NCBI GenBank assembly: GCA_016202545.1
Contig: JACQON010000028.1
Coordinates: 62,001 to 126,000 of the forward strand
Length of the DNA: 64,000 nt
Origin: Chloroflexota bacterium
GTDB taxonomy: Bacteria > Chloroflexota > Dehalococcoidia > Dehalococcoidales > JACQON01
Direction: 5' to 3'
Within the stretch, counting starts at the first letter, position 1. Each line of letters starts with the position of its first letter. This document shows positions 34,155 to 43,440 of this stretch, piece by piece. The notes beneath the pieces were generated by a model. The model saw only the letters and a program-made list of their open reading frames with translations, was not told the DNA's origin and searched no databases. The translations under genes and the position numbers were made by a program.

Positions 34155-36068
34155 CTAGTAATGTACCGAGGGAAAGAGCTTGCTGTCGGTGTGGGGCAGG
34201 AAGAGTGCGGCGATGAATTCGCTCATGAACGGCGGGTAGTTGGAAAGCTCGATGTTGGTCATTCTCCGGGATATGCTTTTGGCCGCTTCAAAGGCGGCGC
34301 TGGACAGCAGGGCCATGCGGGCGCCGGCGACGGAGCTATTACCGATGAAATGTATCTTATGAAGGTCTATATCGGGCAGCAGGCCGATAGCGATGGCCTT
34401 CCTGGCATCCAGAGAGCTGCCGAAGCCGCCGGCGAGGTAAATCGCCTCCAGTTGATTGAAGCTCATGCCGATGTAGTCCATCAGGGACTTCAGAGCGGCG
34501 AAGACGGCGCCCTTGGACTTGATGAGGTTGCTGATGTCCGTCTCAGCGATGGTAACCGCCTGTCCTGTCTCTGTTTGTTCGGGGTAGACCAGTATGAACT
34601 CGGTGTCGCCATCACCAGTAACTATTCGCTCGTTACTGGTGATGGGGTTGAATTTCCCATCCTGGTCTATTATCCTGTTCCTGGCCAACTCATAGATGAC
34701 GTCAATCAGGCCGGAGCCGCAGATTCCTCTCGGCTTGGATTTGGAGATGGTCTTGTATGTGACCTGACCGTCCTTTATCTCTATCTTCTCTATCGCCCCC
34801 CTGGTGGCGTGCATACCCCACTTGATGCCGCCGCCTTCGAAGGCCGGGCCGGCGGAGGCCGAGCAGCAGACAATCCATTCGTTATTGCCCACGGCGATTT
34901 CCCCGTTGGTGCCGACGTCAATCAGGCAGGTAACCTCCGTCCTATCGGCTAGGCCGCAGGTGAGGATGCCGGCCACGATATCGCCGCCCATGTAGCTGGC
35001 CACGCTGGGCATTATCTCTACAGCGCCATTGGGATTTATGTTGATGCCGATTTCCCTGGCCAGTATCTGGGGATAGATGGCGGCGGTGGGCACGTATGGC
35101 TCCATCCTGATAGAGCACGGCGTCAGGTTCAACAGGAAGTGGCTCATGGTGGTATTCCCGGCGCAAACAGCGCAGTTGATGTCTTCCAGTTTGACGCCGT
35201 TTTCTCTGGCCAGTGCCCGGGTGAGGGCATTGATATTGGCTACTACTGCCTCATTGAGGGTCTTGAGGGAGCCGCGGGTGCAGGCAAAGACCATCCGGGA
35301 TATAACGTCCTCTCCGTAGCGGGCCTGGAGGTTGTGGCTAGCCTCTACGCCCAGCACTTTACCTGTTTTAAGGTGGACTAGCTGTACTACTACCGTGGTC
35401 GTACCGATGTCAATGGCCAGGCCGTAGTTTTGCTCGCTGGTGTCGCCACCTTCTATCTGGAGCAGACGGCCGATGCTGTCGTGCCTGGCCACGGTGGCGG
35501 TGACTTTCCATTGATGCTGGCGCAGGTTGTCTGACAGGTTTTGCAGGCAGCCCAGGGATATCTCGAATGATGAGAAAGCGAGCTTCTTTTTCAGCTCCCT
35601 GGTAATCCGGTCTATATCGGAGATATTGTCTTTCATGGTTGGCGGCGGCAGCTCGAGGTATACCTTGGTGACCGGTGGCTCGAATGGGTACATTGGCTGG
35701 CGTGATGTCCTGTGGACGGAGACCTTCTCCGGCTCACTATAGGCCAGAGTGCCTTCGGTGATGATTTTTTCCATCTCCAGGCGTGACCTGGCAGGCACCA
35801 TCACTTCGAGGTTGTCTTCCACTTTGGTCTGACAGGCGAGGACGTAACCCTTCTGTATTTCCTCAACCGAGAAGAAGCCAATGGCGTATTTATCAGCCTT
35901 GGCGTTTCCGCTGAGCACCTGAAGGCGGCACTCTCCGCACAGACCCTGTCCGCCGCACATGCTGTTAATGTATACTTCCGCTTTTTCAGCGGCATCAAAC
36001 AGGGTAGTGCCTTCCTCTACTTTTACTTCCTTTCGGTCAGGTAAAAAGGTAACTTTATATTCCCGCAT
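34155..36068 (-). CDS. ASKHA-domain reductive activator of corrinoid proteins (RACo/RamA-like, DUF4445)
   Basis: 637 residues. Residues 1-85 are a plant-type [2Fe-2S] ferredoxin domain with Cys38, Cys44, Cys47 and Cys79. A linker follows, then an actin-like ATPase core starting with GLAIDIGTTTVVVQLV (about 215) and including LIDVGTNGEIAVG and AGGFGSSLDARKAIAIGLLP. Proteins of this design use ATP to reduce inactive Co(II) corrinoid to Co(I) in methyl-transfer enzymes. No corrinoid protein, methyltransferase or reductive dehalogenase gene is adjacent, so its target is not in the window. A family B repeat lies directly upstream of the start. Confidence 0.9.
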   Translation of the reverse strand: MREYKVTFLPDRKEVKVEEGTTLFDAAEKAEVYINSMCGGQGLCGECRLQVLSGNAKADKYAIGFFSVEEIQKGYVLACQTKVEDNLEVMVPARSRLEMEKIITEGTLAYSEPEKVSVHRTSRQPMYPFEPPVTKVYLELPPPTMKDNISDIDRITRELKKKLAFSSFEISLGCLQNLSDNLRQHQWKVTATVARHDSIGRLLQIEGGDTSEQNYGLAIDIGTTTVVVQLVHLKTGKVLGVEASHNLQARYGEDVISRMVFACTRGSLKTLNEAVVANINALTRALARENGVKLEDINCAVCAGNTTMSHFLLNLTPCSIRMEPYVPTAAIYPQILAREIGININPNGAVEIMPSVASYMGGDIVAGILTCGLADRTEVTCLIDVGTNGEIAVGNNEWIVCCSASAGPAFEGGGIKWGMHATRGAIEKIEIKDGQVTYKTISKSKPRGICGSGLIDVIYELARNRIIDQDGKFNPITSNERIVTGDGDTEFILVYPEQTETGQAVTIAETDISNLIKSKGAVFAALKSLMDYIGMSFNQLEAIYLAGGFGSSLDARKAIAIGLLPDIDLHKIHFIGNSSVAGARMALLSSAAFEAAKSISRRMTNIELSNYPPFMSEFIAALFLPHTDSKLFPSVHY

Positions 36069-36077
36069 ACCGTTTCC

Positions 36078-36268
36078 CTAGTGTACTGTCAGGTTAACTA
36101 CTGAATCGATTACTGCTTCAGCACACATTGCCCTTTACTGACGACCTCATCCCCTTTTCACTCTGACGATTCACTCTGACGAGTAATCGGAACGAGTATC
36201 TCCTTCTCCTACTCAGGAGAAGGAGATGAGATTATAGAGAGGGGGCGCAGCCCCCTCTCTTCTACTTA
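36078..36268 (+). repeat. Dispersed repeat family B, copy 2
   Basis: Shares with copy 1 the left arm (CTAGTGTACTGTCAGGTTAA, then ATTACTG and TTCAGCACA, then GACGACCTCATCCCC) and the hairpins CTCCTTCTCC/GGAGAAGGAG and GAGGGGGC/GCCCCCTC. It has an extra insert around 36158-36200 that contains two CACTCTGACGA units, and lacks the third hairpin. It fills most of the 370-base gap between the ASKHA gene and tusA. Confidence 0.75.
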
Positions 36269-36280
36269 ACACATGTCTAA

Positions 36281-36339
36281 CCCGTTCATGCTGAGCTTGT
36301 TGAAGCATGTTGTCCTTCGACTGGCTCAGGGCGAGCGGG
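36281..36339. repeat. REP-like imperfect palindrome
   Basis: A 59-base palindrome: CCCGTTCATGCTGAGCTTGT at the left arm pairs imperfectly with the right arm ending GGCTCAGGGCGAGCGGG. Elements with the core CTGAGCTTGTTGAAG / CCTTCGACTGGCTCAG are widespread intergenic palindromes in bacteria. It is directly next to family B copy 2. Confidence 0.6.
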
Positions 36340-36438
36340 CATTGTAAACCCGTTATTGGGACACTACACTGGCTACGGTGCCGCCAGTTGTCTGTAATAT
36401 ATTTCCAGCATTGCCCGGTCCCCGAAGCGTTCGACACT

Positions 36439-36672
36439 TTACTTATGTGTCTTCTTGACGTAGACCTTGATTTCCTTATCCGCCTCTTCTATGCCCAGGA
36501 ACTGGTGTCCGGTGGCCTTGCACCACGCAGGCATGTCCTGCTTTATCCCTTTGTCATCAGCCACTATCTCCAGCACCTCTCCCACCTCTAAGTCCTTGAC
36601 CTTTTCAGCCGTTTTCACGATGGGCATCGGGCAATACAGGCCCATGCAATCCAAGCTGTAATCTGACTTCAT
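36439..36672 (-). CDS. tusA: TusA-family sulfur carrier protein
   Basis: 77 residues with the family motif CPMPIVK (sulfur-carrying Cys14) and a second Cys at 9, followed by the strand-helix pattern LEIVADDKGIKQDMPAWCKATGH. TusA proteins accept persulfide from cysteine desulfurases and pass it to thiolation and molybdenum-cofactor enzymes or DsrE-type proteins. It lies next to a DsrE-like gene, a scaffold and a desulfurase homologue, which together form a sulfur relay set. Sulfur could be passed on to MnmA. Confidence 0.92.
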   Translation of the reverse strand: MKSDYSLDCMGLYCPMPIVKTAEKVKDLEVGEVLEIVADDKGIKQDMPAWCKATGHQFLGIEEADKEIKVYVKKTHK

Positions 36673-36708
36673 ATTCCTCTCCTCGGTCTGTCAATGGCAA
36701 AAATTTGC

Positions 36709-37197
36709 TCAGATAAAAAGCACCACCTTCGATTCACTCGCCTCACCGAGAAAGTAAGCAGCGCCGGCTAAAGTTGTTACTTCACTGCGGAAAGTCTCCA
36801 GCTCCGGGGCAATCCCCATAACGCCGCAGGTGGTAGTGCAGGCGATGATATTTACCCCCATCTGGTTAGCCAGCGCGATGAACTCATCGATTGAGGGCAT
36901 GTTAGTCTTCTTCATCAGCTTTTTCATCATCCAGGTACCCAGCCCAAACATGTTAAACCGGGAAAGCTTTAGCCTCTTGGAGCCGCCGCGGTTCATCATA
37001 TTGAGCATCTTCTGCATCAGCCCGCTGCTCTTGATGCCGCCCTGGTTCTTCTTGATGATGTCCAGTCCCCAGAAGGTGAAGAACATGTTCACCTGCATTC
37101 CCATGCTGGCTCCAGTAGTAGCCAGCATAAAGGCGGCCAGGGCCCGCTCCAAGTCCCCACTCAAGATGGCCATGGTCAGCTTTTCTTTCTCTGCCAT
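36709..37197 (-). CDS. DsrE/DsrF-like protein
   Basis: 162 residues of the DsrE/DsrF/DsrH-like superfamily: an N-terminal LTMAILSGDLERALAAFMLATTGASMG pattern (described by its ends), MFFTFWGLDII, and a C-terminal CTTTCGVMGI with conserved cysteines near 128-133. This longer form, with an inserted Met- and Lys-rich helix (about 60-95), is typical of peroxiredoxin-like DsrE-family proteins linked to TusA. It probably binds or transfers sulfane sulfur in the cytoplasm. Confidence 0.85.
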   Translation of the reverse strand: MAEKEKLTMAILSGDLERALAAFMLATTGASMGMQVNMFFTFWGLDIIKKNQGGIKSSGLMQKMLNMMNRGGSKRLKLSRFNMFGLGTWMMKKLMKKTNMPSIDEFIALANQMGVNIIACTTTCGVMGIAPELETFRSEVTTLAGAAYFLGEASESKVVLFI

Positions 37198-37219
37198 TTC
37201 GTGTTACCTCCTCGCCGTG

Positions 37220-37411
37220 TCAGCCCTTGATTTTGGCCCCGCAGTTGGGACACGTCTTCTTATCCCTGGGAATGGGCTTACGGCACTTGGGACAGTAGAA
37301 TATGGTCACCTCGCAGGCATCACAGTAGGGCCATGATTCCTTTTCTATCTCTTCATCACAATAAGGGCAGAAAAGGGACTTCTCTTCTATTTCATGCTTG
37401 ATTTTCCCCAT
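37220..37411 (-). CDS. Small double zinc-ribbon protein
   Basis: 63 residues with ten cysteines in C-x2-C pairs: CPYC, CDAC, CPKC and CPNC plus others. This pattern resembles double zinc-ribbon domains and may bind Zn or Fe. The start overlaps the stop of the upstream iscU gene by one base, so it is translationally coupled in the sulfur cluster. Its role may be metal or cluster handling; no specific function is known. Confidence 0.8.
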   Translation of the reverse strand: MGKIKHEIEEKSLFCPYCDEEIEKESWPYCDACEVTIFYCPKCRKPIPRDKKTCPNCGAKIKG

Positions 37412-37800
37412 TATTTATCTCCTCCCGCCTTCTTCTTGCCCAGGTAGTCTTTTATGGCTCTGGTCAGAGCCTGAGCACCCAGATTGGAGCAGTGGAACTT
37501 GTTCTTGGGCAGACCTCCCAATTCCTCGGCCACTATTTTGGGAGTAATCTTCAGCGCCTCTTCCAGCGTCTTGCCCTTGGCCATTTCGCTGACCATGCTG
37601 GAGACGGCAATAGCGGCGCCGCAACCAAAGGTCTTGAACTTGACATCTTCAAGGCGGTTATCCTTGACCTTGATATAGAAGGTCATCATATCTCCGCAGA
37701 CCGGGTTGCCCTCTTCCCCGATGCCATCCGGGTTCTCAATCTCCCCCACGTTGCGGGGGTTCATGAAATGGTCCATTACCTGCTGGCTATAAACCGGCAT
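37411..37800 (-). CDS. iscU: IscU/NifU-type Fe-S cluster scaffold
   Basis: 129 residues beginning [19 protein letters not shown], with AAAGGAGG upstream. The three cluster ligands are in NPVCGDM, FGCGAAI and HCSNLG, and the Asp next to the first Cys is conserved. It assembles [2Fe-2S] and [4Fe-4S] clusters from sulfur delivered by a desulfurase. The frame is open further upstream, but that part overlaps the desulfurase gene and lacks family similarity. The start overlaps the end of the IscS-like gene by about 14 bases. Confidence 0.94.
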   Translation of the reverse strand: MPVYSQQVMDHFMNPRNVGEIENPDGIGEEGNPVCGDMMTFYIKVKDNRLEDVKFKTFGCGAAIAVSSMVSEMAKGKTLEEALKITPKIVAEELGGLPKNKFHCSNLGAQALTRAIKDYLGKKKAGGDK

Positions 37801-39001
37801 GCTTGCCTCCTTTGCTGGTTCGAGTGAATTTGGAGTATAGTGGTGACATCTGCCGCAGTCGGTCCACAATCGAGGGCATCGCATCAACGACATAGTCAAT
37901 CTCTTCATCGGTATTGGCAATGCCGACGCTGAACAGGATTGAGCCCTGGGCCAGCTCATGGGGTAGCCCCATGGCGAGAAGGACATGGGACGCCTTGAGC
38001 GCCTTTGAGGTGCAGGCCGAGCCGCTGGTGACGGCTATCCCCCGGCTGTTCAGCATCATCAGTACCGATTCGCCTTCAATAAACTCCACGCAGAAGCTGG
38101 CATTTCCGGGTAAACGATGCTCAGTATGCCCGGTGACCACCATGCGCTCAACCCTGGCTGGCAATTCTATTAGCAGCCGGTCACGCAGATGATTGACGTG
38201 TTCAATCCTGGTGACCATATGCCTGGCGGCCAGCTCGGCTGCCTTGCCCAGGCCGACTATGCCGGGGACATTTTCAGTGCCGGCGCGGCGACCTCCCTCT
38301 TGCACCCCACCGTCAAGGAGGGGGATGAGGCGCACTCCCTTTCGCACCCAGAGAGCGCCTACTCCCTTGGGGCCGTAAAACTGGTTTCCCGCCAGGCTCA
38401 GGCTATCTACCCCCAGCTCCCTGACATCCACGGGTATAGTTCCGGCGGTGGCCACGGCGTCAGTGTGGAAGACCACGCCCTTTTCCCTGGTGACTCTGGC
38501 TATCTCCGCTATCGGCTCTATGGTGCCCACTTCACTATTGGCGTGCATTACGGATACCAGCACGGTGTCTTTCCTGATGCTGCGCCGCACATCTTCCGGG
38601 TCAACCACTCCGTACCTGTCCACCGGCACCTCGGTCAGCTCAAAGCCCCACTTCTCCAGGGTCCTGGCTGAGTGCAGCACAGAGAAATGCTCGATGGCAG
38701 ATGTCACCACGTGCTTGCCCTTGTTCTGCTGCGCCAGCGCCAGCCCTTTGATGGCCAGGTTGTTGCTTTCGGTACCGCTCCCGGTAAACATTATCTCCTC
38801 TGGAGCGGCGCCGATAAGCTGGGCCACCTGGTCGCGGGCAGCATCTATCGCTTCCCGTGCTCTGTCTCCCCAGTCATGAAGACAGGAAGGATTGCCGAAG
38901 GCTTCGCCAAAATAGGGAAGCATCGCCTCAAGTACCTCGGGGAGGAGAGGCGTGGTAGCGGCATTGTCCAGATATACTTTTGTTATGGTGCTATCCCCCA
39001 T
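37787..39001 (-). CDS. IscS/NifS-like cysteine desulfurase homologue lacking the PLP lysine
   Basis: 404 residues, clearly of the NifS/IscS family: LDNAATTPL at the start, [11 protein letters not shown], the AIEHFSVL His105, HTDA (Asp181), [17 protein letters not shown], and the active-site-loop TSGSACTS. However, the segment that normally reads S-A-H-K-x-Y-G-P-K-G is [10 protein letters not shown], so the Schiff-base lysine is Gln207, and the usual Gln contact after HTDAV is Ala184. The Gln codon is at 38381-38383. It precedes and overlaps iscU. Either it is an inactive partner or it uses another mechanism; the other desulfurase at 40934 keeps all residues. Confidence 0.85.
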   Translation of the reverse strand: MGDSTITKVYLDNAATTPLLPEVLEAMLPYFGEAFGNPSCLHDWGDRAREAIDAARDQVAQLIGAAPEEIMFTGSGTESNNLAIKGLALAQQNKGKHVVTSAIEHFSVLHSARTLEKWGFELTEVPVDRYGVVDPEDVRRSIRKDTVLVSVMHANSEVGTIEPIAEIARVTREKGVVFHTDAVATAGTIPVDVRELGVDSLSLAGNQFYGPKGVGALWVRKGVRLIPLLDGGVQEGGRRAGTENVPGIVGLGKAAELAARHMVTRIEHVNHLRDRLLIELPARVERMVVTGHTEHRLPGNASFCVEFIEGESVLMMLNSRGIAVTSGSACTSKALKASHVLLAMGLPHELAQGSILFSVGIANTDEEIDYVVDAMPSIVDRLRQMSPLYSKFTRTSKGGKHAGL

Positions 39002-39082
39002 AACCCCCTCCTTTAGCTGGTTCAGTCAGCCAGGCTAATTTTAGGCCTGGAGACCGTTCCTGTCTGTGACTTTAGTCGCACT

Positions 39083-39676
39083 TCAGCCTGCGCCCTGGCG
39101 CTTTCCGGTGCGTTTCTGGCTGTGCCCCTGTGACGGGGCCTCTGCTGCCTGTTTCCTCATCTTTTTGCTCAGCTCGCTTCGCAGCGTCCGCAGGAGTTTC
39201 TGCTCACTTTGGGCATGGATAGTAAACAGCTTGTGGGTGTGGGTTATATAGGCTCGAATGTCATGTGCGCTGGCATCCCAGACAGGGCGGGACAGTTTGC
39301 CACCCATCAGCTCGGCTACTTGCCTTTTGGCATGGGTAAAGCGCTTTCTAATTGCCTCGTGGTCAGCGAGCAGGGTGCGCAGGGCTGCAATTAGAGCCCG
39401 ACCTCCATGCTTTTCAAAAGCGGCCAGGAGTGCCGTCTCCTCACGGTTGAAGTGCGCCTCAACTCCATGGTCAATGACCTCCAGTGCCCCTTCCAGCTTT
39501 TCCAGACCCTTTCCTTGGTCAAACCTTCCCGGCATGAAGGTTTCTTTGGCGGTATCCAGGGCCATCAGGGCGCTGGCGTCATTGGCTATCTGTCCCGCGG
39601 AACGAAGCTGGCCAAGGATTATCTTGTGCTCCTGTATGATTTTGTCTATCAGGTCGATAACCTCTTGCATGTTCAC
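39083..39676 (-). CDS. Hemerythrin-like (HHE) domain protein
   Basis: 197 residues, mostly helical, with the diiron ligands of HHE domains: IIQEHKIIL near residue 14, HGVEAHFNREE around 90, LLADHEAIRKRF near 121 and later ITHTHKLFTIHAQSEQ. A basic, disordered tail (GHSQKRTGKRQ) ends the protein. These proteins bind O2 or nitric oxide or act in iron and Fe-S repair. The position beside the Fe-S assembly genes suggests oxygen sensing or cluster repair. Confidence 0.85.
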   Translation of the reverse strand: MNMQEVIDLIDKIIQEHKIILGQLRSAGQIANDASALMALDTAKETFMPGRFDQGKGLEKLEGALEVIDHGVEAHFNREETALLAAFEKHGGRALIAALRTLLADHEAIRKRFTHAKRQVAELMGGKLSRPVWDASAHDIRAYITHTHKLFTIHAQSEQKLLRTLRSELSKKMRKQAAEAPSQGHSQKRTGKRQGAG

Positions 39677-39705
39677 CTCAATATGCTGGCGGCTTCTGTG
39701 CCTGC

Positions 39706-39915
39706 TCAGGGGTATTGCTGATTTCCCTCATCATCCTCGATGATTATGGCATTATACGGGCAGCTTTCGGCGGCCTCCATCAGAGTCTGGTCGTTAGCCG
39801 GGGCAGGCTCCAGGACGATGGCCTTATTTTCGTCGTCAAGCGCGAAAACGGTCGGCGCTATAGCCACGCAGTTGCCCAGCCCCTGGCACAATCCTCTATC
39901 CACCTTCGCTTTCAA
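39706..39915 (-). CDS. Small [3Fe-4S]-type ferredoxin
   Basis: 69 residues with C-x5-C (CQGLGNC) and a later Cys in SCPYNA. The missing fourth ligand and spacing are typical of the P450-associated single-cluster [3Fe-4S] ferredoxins. The start is a TTG with a GAGG upstream. It is probably a cytoplasmic one-electron carrier for a neighbouring enzyme; which one is unclear. Confidence 0.8.
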   Translation of the reverse strand: MKAKVDRGLCQGLGNCVAIAPTVFALDDENKAIVLEPAPANDQTLMEAAESCPYNAIIIEDDEGNQQYP

Positions 39916-39954
39916 GCCAACCTCGCTGCTGAGCTGTCTTCCATATGTATTTTA

Positions 39955-40908
39955 TCACAAAGCTACTCTCCTGCTCATATCGGGCGGTTGTCCCATCCCC
40001 ACCTCCAGCATTTTGTCCACGGCCGCCTTTGCATTGAGGCGAATTGCCTCCGGCACCTTGACCTCGGTGGCCATGTCTTCCAGCGCCCACAGCACCTTTT
40101 CCAGGGTGATTAGCTTCATGTTGGGACAGACGGCACGCTTGGAAGCCGGGAAGAATTTCTTACCCGGGTTCTCTTTGCTCAGGCGGTGGAGGATACCGAT
40201 TTCAGTGCCGATGATAAGCTCTGTGGCCTCGGTCTGCCTGGCGAAGCGGCACATACCCCCGGTGCCCATTACTTCGTCGGCGATGGCGGTTACCTCTGGC
40301 CGGCATTCGGGGTGGACGACCACCTTGGCCGCCGGATGCTCCTTTTTCACCGCCATGATATCTTCAGGGCGTATCTTGACATGGGTAGGGCAAAATCCAG
40401 GCCATAATGTCAGTTTCCTGTTGGTCTTGCTGGCCACCCAGTGGCCGAGATACTGGTCGGGAATGAACAGGATGTCGTCGCTGTCCAGGCTTTGCACGAT
40501 TTTGACGGCATTAGCCGAGGTACAGCAAATGTCTGATTCCGCCTTTACCTCGGCCAGAGAGTTGACATAACAGACAACAGCGGCGCCCGGCATCTCCGCC
40601 TTTTTCCTCCTCAGCTCCTCGCCGGTGATCATATTGGCCATGGGGCAGCCGGCGTTTTTATCTGGAAGCAGGACTTTTTTATCCGGGCAGAGGATGGAGG
40701 CGGTCTCAGCCATGAAGTGCACCCCGCAAAATACGATGACCTCGGCATCTGTTTTGGCGGCACTCTGGCTCAGCTCGAGAGAATCACCGACAAAATCGGC
40801 AATATCCTGGACCTCGGCTATCTGGTAGTTGTGCGCCAGGATAACCGCCTTTCTTTCCTGTTTCAGGCGCAGGACCCGCTCATTTAGCTCGGCGTCATTG
40901 GGCGTCAT
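39955..40908 (-). CDS. nadA: Quinolinate synthase NadA
   Basis: 317 residues. The three conserved cluster cysteines are visible: one in ESDICCTSANA, one in HPECRPEV and one in RAVCPNM, along with MAETASILCPDKKVLLPD and HVKIRPED. The enzyme condenses iminoaspartate and dihydroxyacetone phosphate to quinolinate in NAD synthesis. NadB and NadC are not adjacent; a desulfurase gene (40934) lies directly upstream, as often seen for assembly of the NadA cluster. Confidence 0.94.
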   Translation of the reverse strand: MTPNDAELNERVLRLKQERKAVILAHNYQIAEVQDIADFVGDSLELSQSAAKTDAEVIVFCGVHFMAETASILCPDKKVLLPDKNAGCPMANMITGEELRRKKAEMPGAAVVCYVNSLAEVKAESDICCTSANAVKIVQSLDSDDILFIPDQYLGHWVASKTNRKLTLWPGFCPTHVKIRPEDIMAVKKEHPAAKVVVHPECRPEVTAIADEVMGTGGMCRFARQTEATELIIGTEIGILHRLSKENPGKKFFPASKRAVCPNMKLITLEKVLWALEDMATEVKVPEAIRLNAKAAVDKMLEVGMGQPPDMSRRVAL

Positions 40909-40933
40909 CAGCTATCCTCATGTATCAATGTGA

Positions 40934-42100
40934 CTATTTCTGGCTCTTGATAAGCGGTGACATGGCTCTAAGCTTGGCCACCACCTTTGGCAATACCTCC
41001 AGCACCCGGCTGACGTCCTCGTCGGTAGTCCACTTCCCCAGGGTGAACCTGAGCGAACCGAAGGCCTGCTCGCGGTGCGTGCCTATCGCTACCAGGACGT
41101 GGGAAGGCTCATTGCTGGCCAGGCTGCAGGCGGAGCCGGTGGAAACATAGATGCCCTCCAGGTCGAGGTTGAGGCACATGGATTCTCCCTCAATGAAGCT
41201 GAAGCTGACGTTGACGTTCCCGGGCAGGCGCTGTGTGGGGTGGCCGTTCAGGCTAGCGTCGGGGGCCGTTTCCAGGATGCCTCTGGCGAGCCTGTCGCGG
41301 AGCCGGGTCAGCCGGGTTGCTTCCTCCGCCATCTCCTGGCGGGCAATTTCGGCGGCCTTGCCCAAGCCGACGATGCCGGGCACGTTCTCGGTGCCCGCCC
41401 GCCGCCGTCTCTCTTGCTCTCCTCCATGCATGAAGGGGGCCAGCTTTGTCCCTCTCCGGATGTAAAGCGCACCCACTCCCTTGGGACCGTATAGCTTGTG
41501 TGCTGACATGGCGACCAGCTCCACACCCAGTTGGTTCACGTTCACCGGGATGTGGCCGGCGGTCTGCACGGCATCGGTGTGGAAGCAGATTCCCGCTTCC
41601 CTGGTTATCTTGCCTATCTCAGCGATGGGCTGTATGGTGCCTATCTCGTTATTAGCGTGCATGATTGAGACCAGGATTGTCTGCCTGGTGATGGCCTTTT
41701 TAACGTCATCTGGGTCAACCAGTCCGTTGCTGTCTACCGGCAGGTAGGTTACCTTGAACCCCCGTGTCTTCAGAAACCTGGCGGTCTCCAGCACCGCATG
41801 GTGCTCGATGGCACTGGTGATAATGTGGTCTCCCTGTTCCCGGTTGGCCAGGGCCACTCCTATCAAGGCGAAGTTGTCCGCTTCAGTGCCGCCGCTGGTA
41901 AAGACGACCTCCTCATCACGCGCGCCGATGAGGCCGGCTACTTTGCCTCTGGCCTCCTCAACCGCTGCCCTTGCTTCCTGGCCGAGGGCGTAAATGGCGG
42001 AGGGATTGCCGTACATCTCACTGAAGTAGGGTAGCATGGTATTAACCACTTCGGGGTGTGCCGGCGTGGTGGCTGCGTAGTCAAGATATATCTGCTTCAT
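40934..42100 (-). CDS. Cysteine desulfurase (NifS/IscS type), complete active site
   Basis: 388 residues. Shows [47 protein letters not shown] with both PLP contacts, the PLP Lys in [10 protein letters not shown], and the sulfur-carrying loop TGSACS near the C-terminus. It mobilises sulfur from cysteine for Fe-S clusters and tRNA thiolation. It is located between nadA and a universal stress protein gene. GGAGG precedes the ATG. Together with the lysine-less homologue at 37787, the cell has two very different copies 2 kb apart. Confidence 0.94.
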   Translation of the reverse strand: MKQIYLDYAATTPAHPEVVNTMLPYFSEMYGNPSAIYALGQEARAAVEEARGKVAGLIGARDEEVVFTSGGTEADNFALIGVALANREQGDHIITSAIEHHAVLETARFLKTRGFKVTYLPVDSNGLVDPDDVKKAITRQTILVSIMHANNEIGTIQPIAEIGKITREAGICFHTDAVQTAGHIPVNVNQLGVELVAMSAHKLYGPKGVGALYIRRGTKLAPFMHGGEQERRRRAGTENVPGIVGLGKAAEIARQEMAEEATRLTRLRDRLARGILETAPDASLNGHPTQRLPGNVNVSFSFIEGESMCLNLDLEGIYVSTGSACSLASNEPSHVLVAIGTHREQAFGSLRFTLGKWTTDEDVSRVLEVLPKVVAKLRAMSPLIKSQK

Positions 42101-42122
42101 GGTTGTCCTCCGTAAAATCGTC

Positions 42123-43124
42123 TCACTCCGTGCCCGGCTTTATCGTCGCTATCCCCCTGACCAGCACTATTCCGCGCGAGGTAGCCGCCAGGACCTGCTC
42201 GGTCACGTTGCTGAATACCCAGCGACTGATGGGCAGCCCGGATAGCCAGTTGGGCGCAGCGCTATAGCCGCGCGTGGTCATGGCTACCAGGTCGCAGCGA
42301 TTATCCCGTATGTAGCTGATAATCTGCTCGGAGGCGTTGCCCAGCATGGCCTCACAGGTGACCTTCACTCCCTGTCCTTCGAGACGTTTTTTTACCGTTC
42401 CCAGGTAGAGGCTGCACTGGGCCTGATAGTGGGTATTCATGCGCTTCAAGTGCTCGTCCCAGCTTACCGCCATCTTTGACTCCGGATAGTCGGCAGTGAC
42501 CAGTGGCTGCTCGCAGACCCGCAGCAGGACCAGCTCGGCATCAAATAGCCTGGCATATGCCACGGCATAGGGCAGCACTTTCTCGGCTCTCTCGGAGCCG
42601 CCCAGGGGGACGAGCACCCTCTTTGGTGGCCATTCGGCGCACCTTATTTCATCGGGACCAAGGGTTCTTATCAGCCAGACCGGGATGAGTGAGTTCCTCA
42701 CCACCCGGTTGGCTATGTCACTCATGACCGGATGCACCAGGCCGGTTCGGCCGTGGCTGGCCATAAGGATTATGCTGACCTTTTTATCTGCGGCGTAGCG
42801 CACAATCTCTTCCGCCGGCTCGCCTTTGACCAGCGCCGGCATGGCGGTGGCGCTTACGCCTTCAAAGCGGCACTGCACCGTTTCGCATATCCGGGAAATA
42901 TCATGCTGGACGGACTGGGCCGCCTGCTGGATATAAGCAGCGTGCAGCCGTTCGTGCTCGGATTCTTCAGGCCGGTACACGTGGAGCAGCGTCAGCGCCG
43001 CTCCCGACCTCACGGCGAGGTTTTTGGCCAGCTCAAGTACGCTCTCGGCTGCCTCTGACCCGTCCAGCGGCACCAGTATTGTGCGATAGACCCTCTCCTC
43101 TTTGCTGCGTATCCTGTCGTTCAC
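42123..43124 (-). CDS. Tandem universal stress protein
   Basis: 333 residues from a GTG with AAGGAG seven bases upstream; an open extension to 43169 would overlap the next gene. Two UspA domains: [16 protein letters not shown] to about residue 150 (with [11 protein letters not shown]) and [18 protein letters not shown] onward (with [11 protein letters not shown]). The second ATP-binding loop is less canonical, so nucleotide binding there may be weak. A second such protein occurs at 9460. Confidence 0.86.
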   Translation of the reverse strand: MNDRIRSKEERVYRTILVPLDGSEAAESVLELAKNLAVRSGAALTLLHVYRPEESEHERLHAAYIQQAAQSVQHDISRICETVQCRFEGVSATAMPALVKGEPAEEIVRYAADKKVSIILMASHGRTGLVHPVMSDIANRVVRNSLIPVWLIRTLGPDEIRCAEWPPKRVLVPLGGSERAEKVLPYAVAYARLFDAELVLLRVCEQPLVTADYPESKMAVSWDEHLKRMNTHYQAQCSLYLGTVKKRLEGQGVKVTCEAMLGNASEQIISYIRDNRCDLVAMTTRGYSAAPNWLSGLPISRWVFSNVTEQVLAATSRGIVLVRGIATIKPGTE

Positions 43125-43143
43125 TGCCTGACTCCTTGTCCTG

Positions 43144-43386
43144 TCATCCCTCCACGATATCGCCGACAACCGGGTCCACCCGTACTCCTTTGCCGGTCAC
43201 CCAGGCGATGCTTCGCTCGATTTCACTTTCGTCCCCCTCCAGCTCCAGCACCACCCAGCCCTTGTTTTCCGAAATATCAGCCCGGCGGATATTGGTCACC
43301 ACTTTGAACCGCTGGCTGAGGTTGTAGATGATGGGCTCCGTAATCAGGTCCTGGGGGAAGGTGAACATTATTTGTTTCTTGGCCAT
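43144..43386 (-). CDS. NIL-domain protein
   Basis: 80 residues from an ATG with GGAGG upstream. MFTFPQDLITEPIIYNL, then ISENKGWVVLELEGDESEI, matches the NIL domain found at the C-terminus of methionine ABC-transporter ATPases and fused to ferredoxins. As a single domain it may bind a sulfur amino acid. It is directly downstream of threonine synthase in the amino-acid block. Confidence 0.82.
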   Translation of the reverse strand: MAKKQIMFTFPQDLITEPIIYNLSQRFKVVTNIRRADISENKGWVVLELEGDESEIERSIAWVTGKGVRVDPVVGDIVEG

Positions 43387-43440
43387 GGTGTCCTCCCTGT
43401 ATCTTCCTAGTATCGGCATAGCCGGGAAGGCTCGCCAGCT

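Noticed and set aside
36141-36265. Hairpins near 36200 as intrinsic terminators
   Set aside because: The same hairpins occur in repeat copies in other contexts without T-runs, so they are treated as repeat structure.
37801-37986. Longer iscU frame
   Set aside because: The extension lies within the desulfurase gene in another frame and does not resemble family N-termini.
39030-39050. CCAGGC/GCCTGG hairpin between the hemerythrin and IscS-like genes
   Set aside because: Six-base-pair stem with no T-run; too weak to call a terminator.
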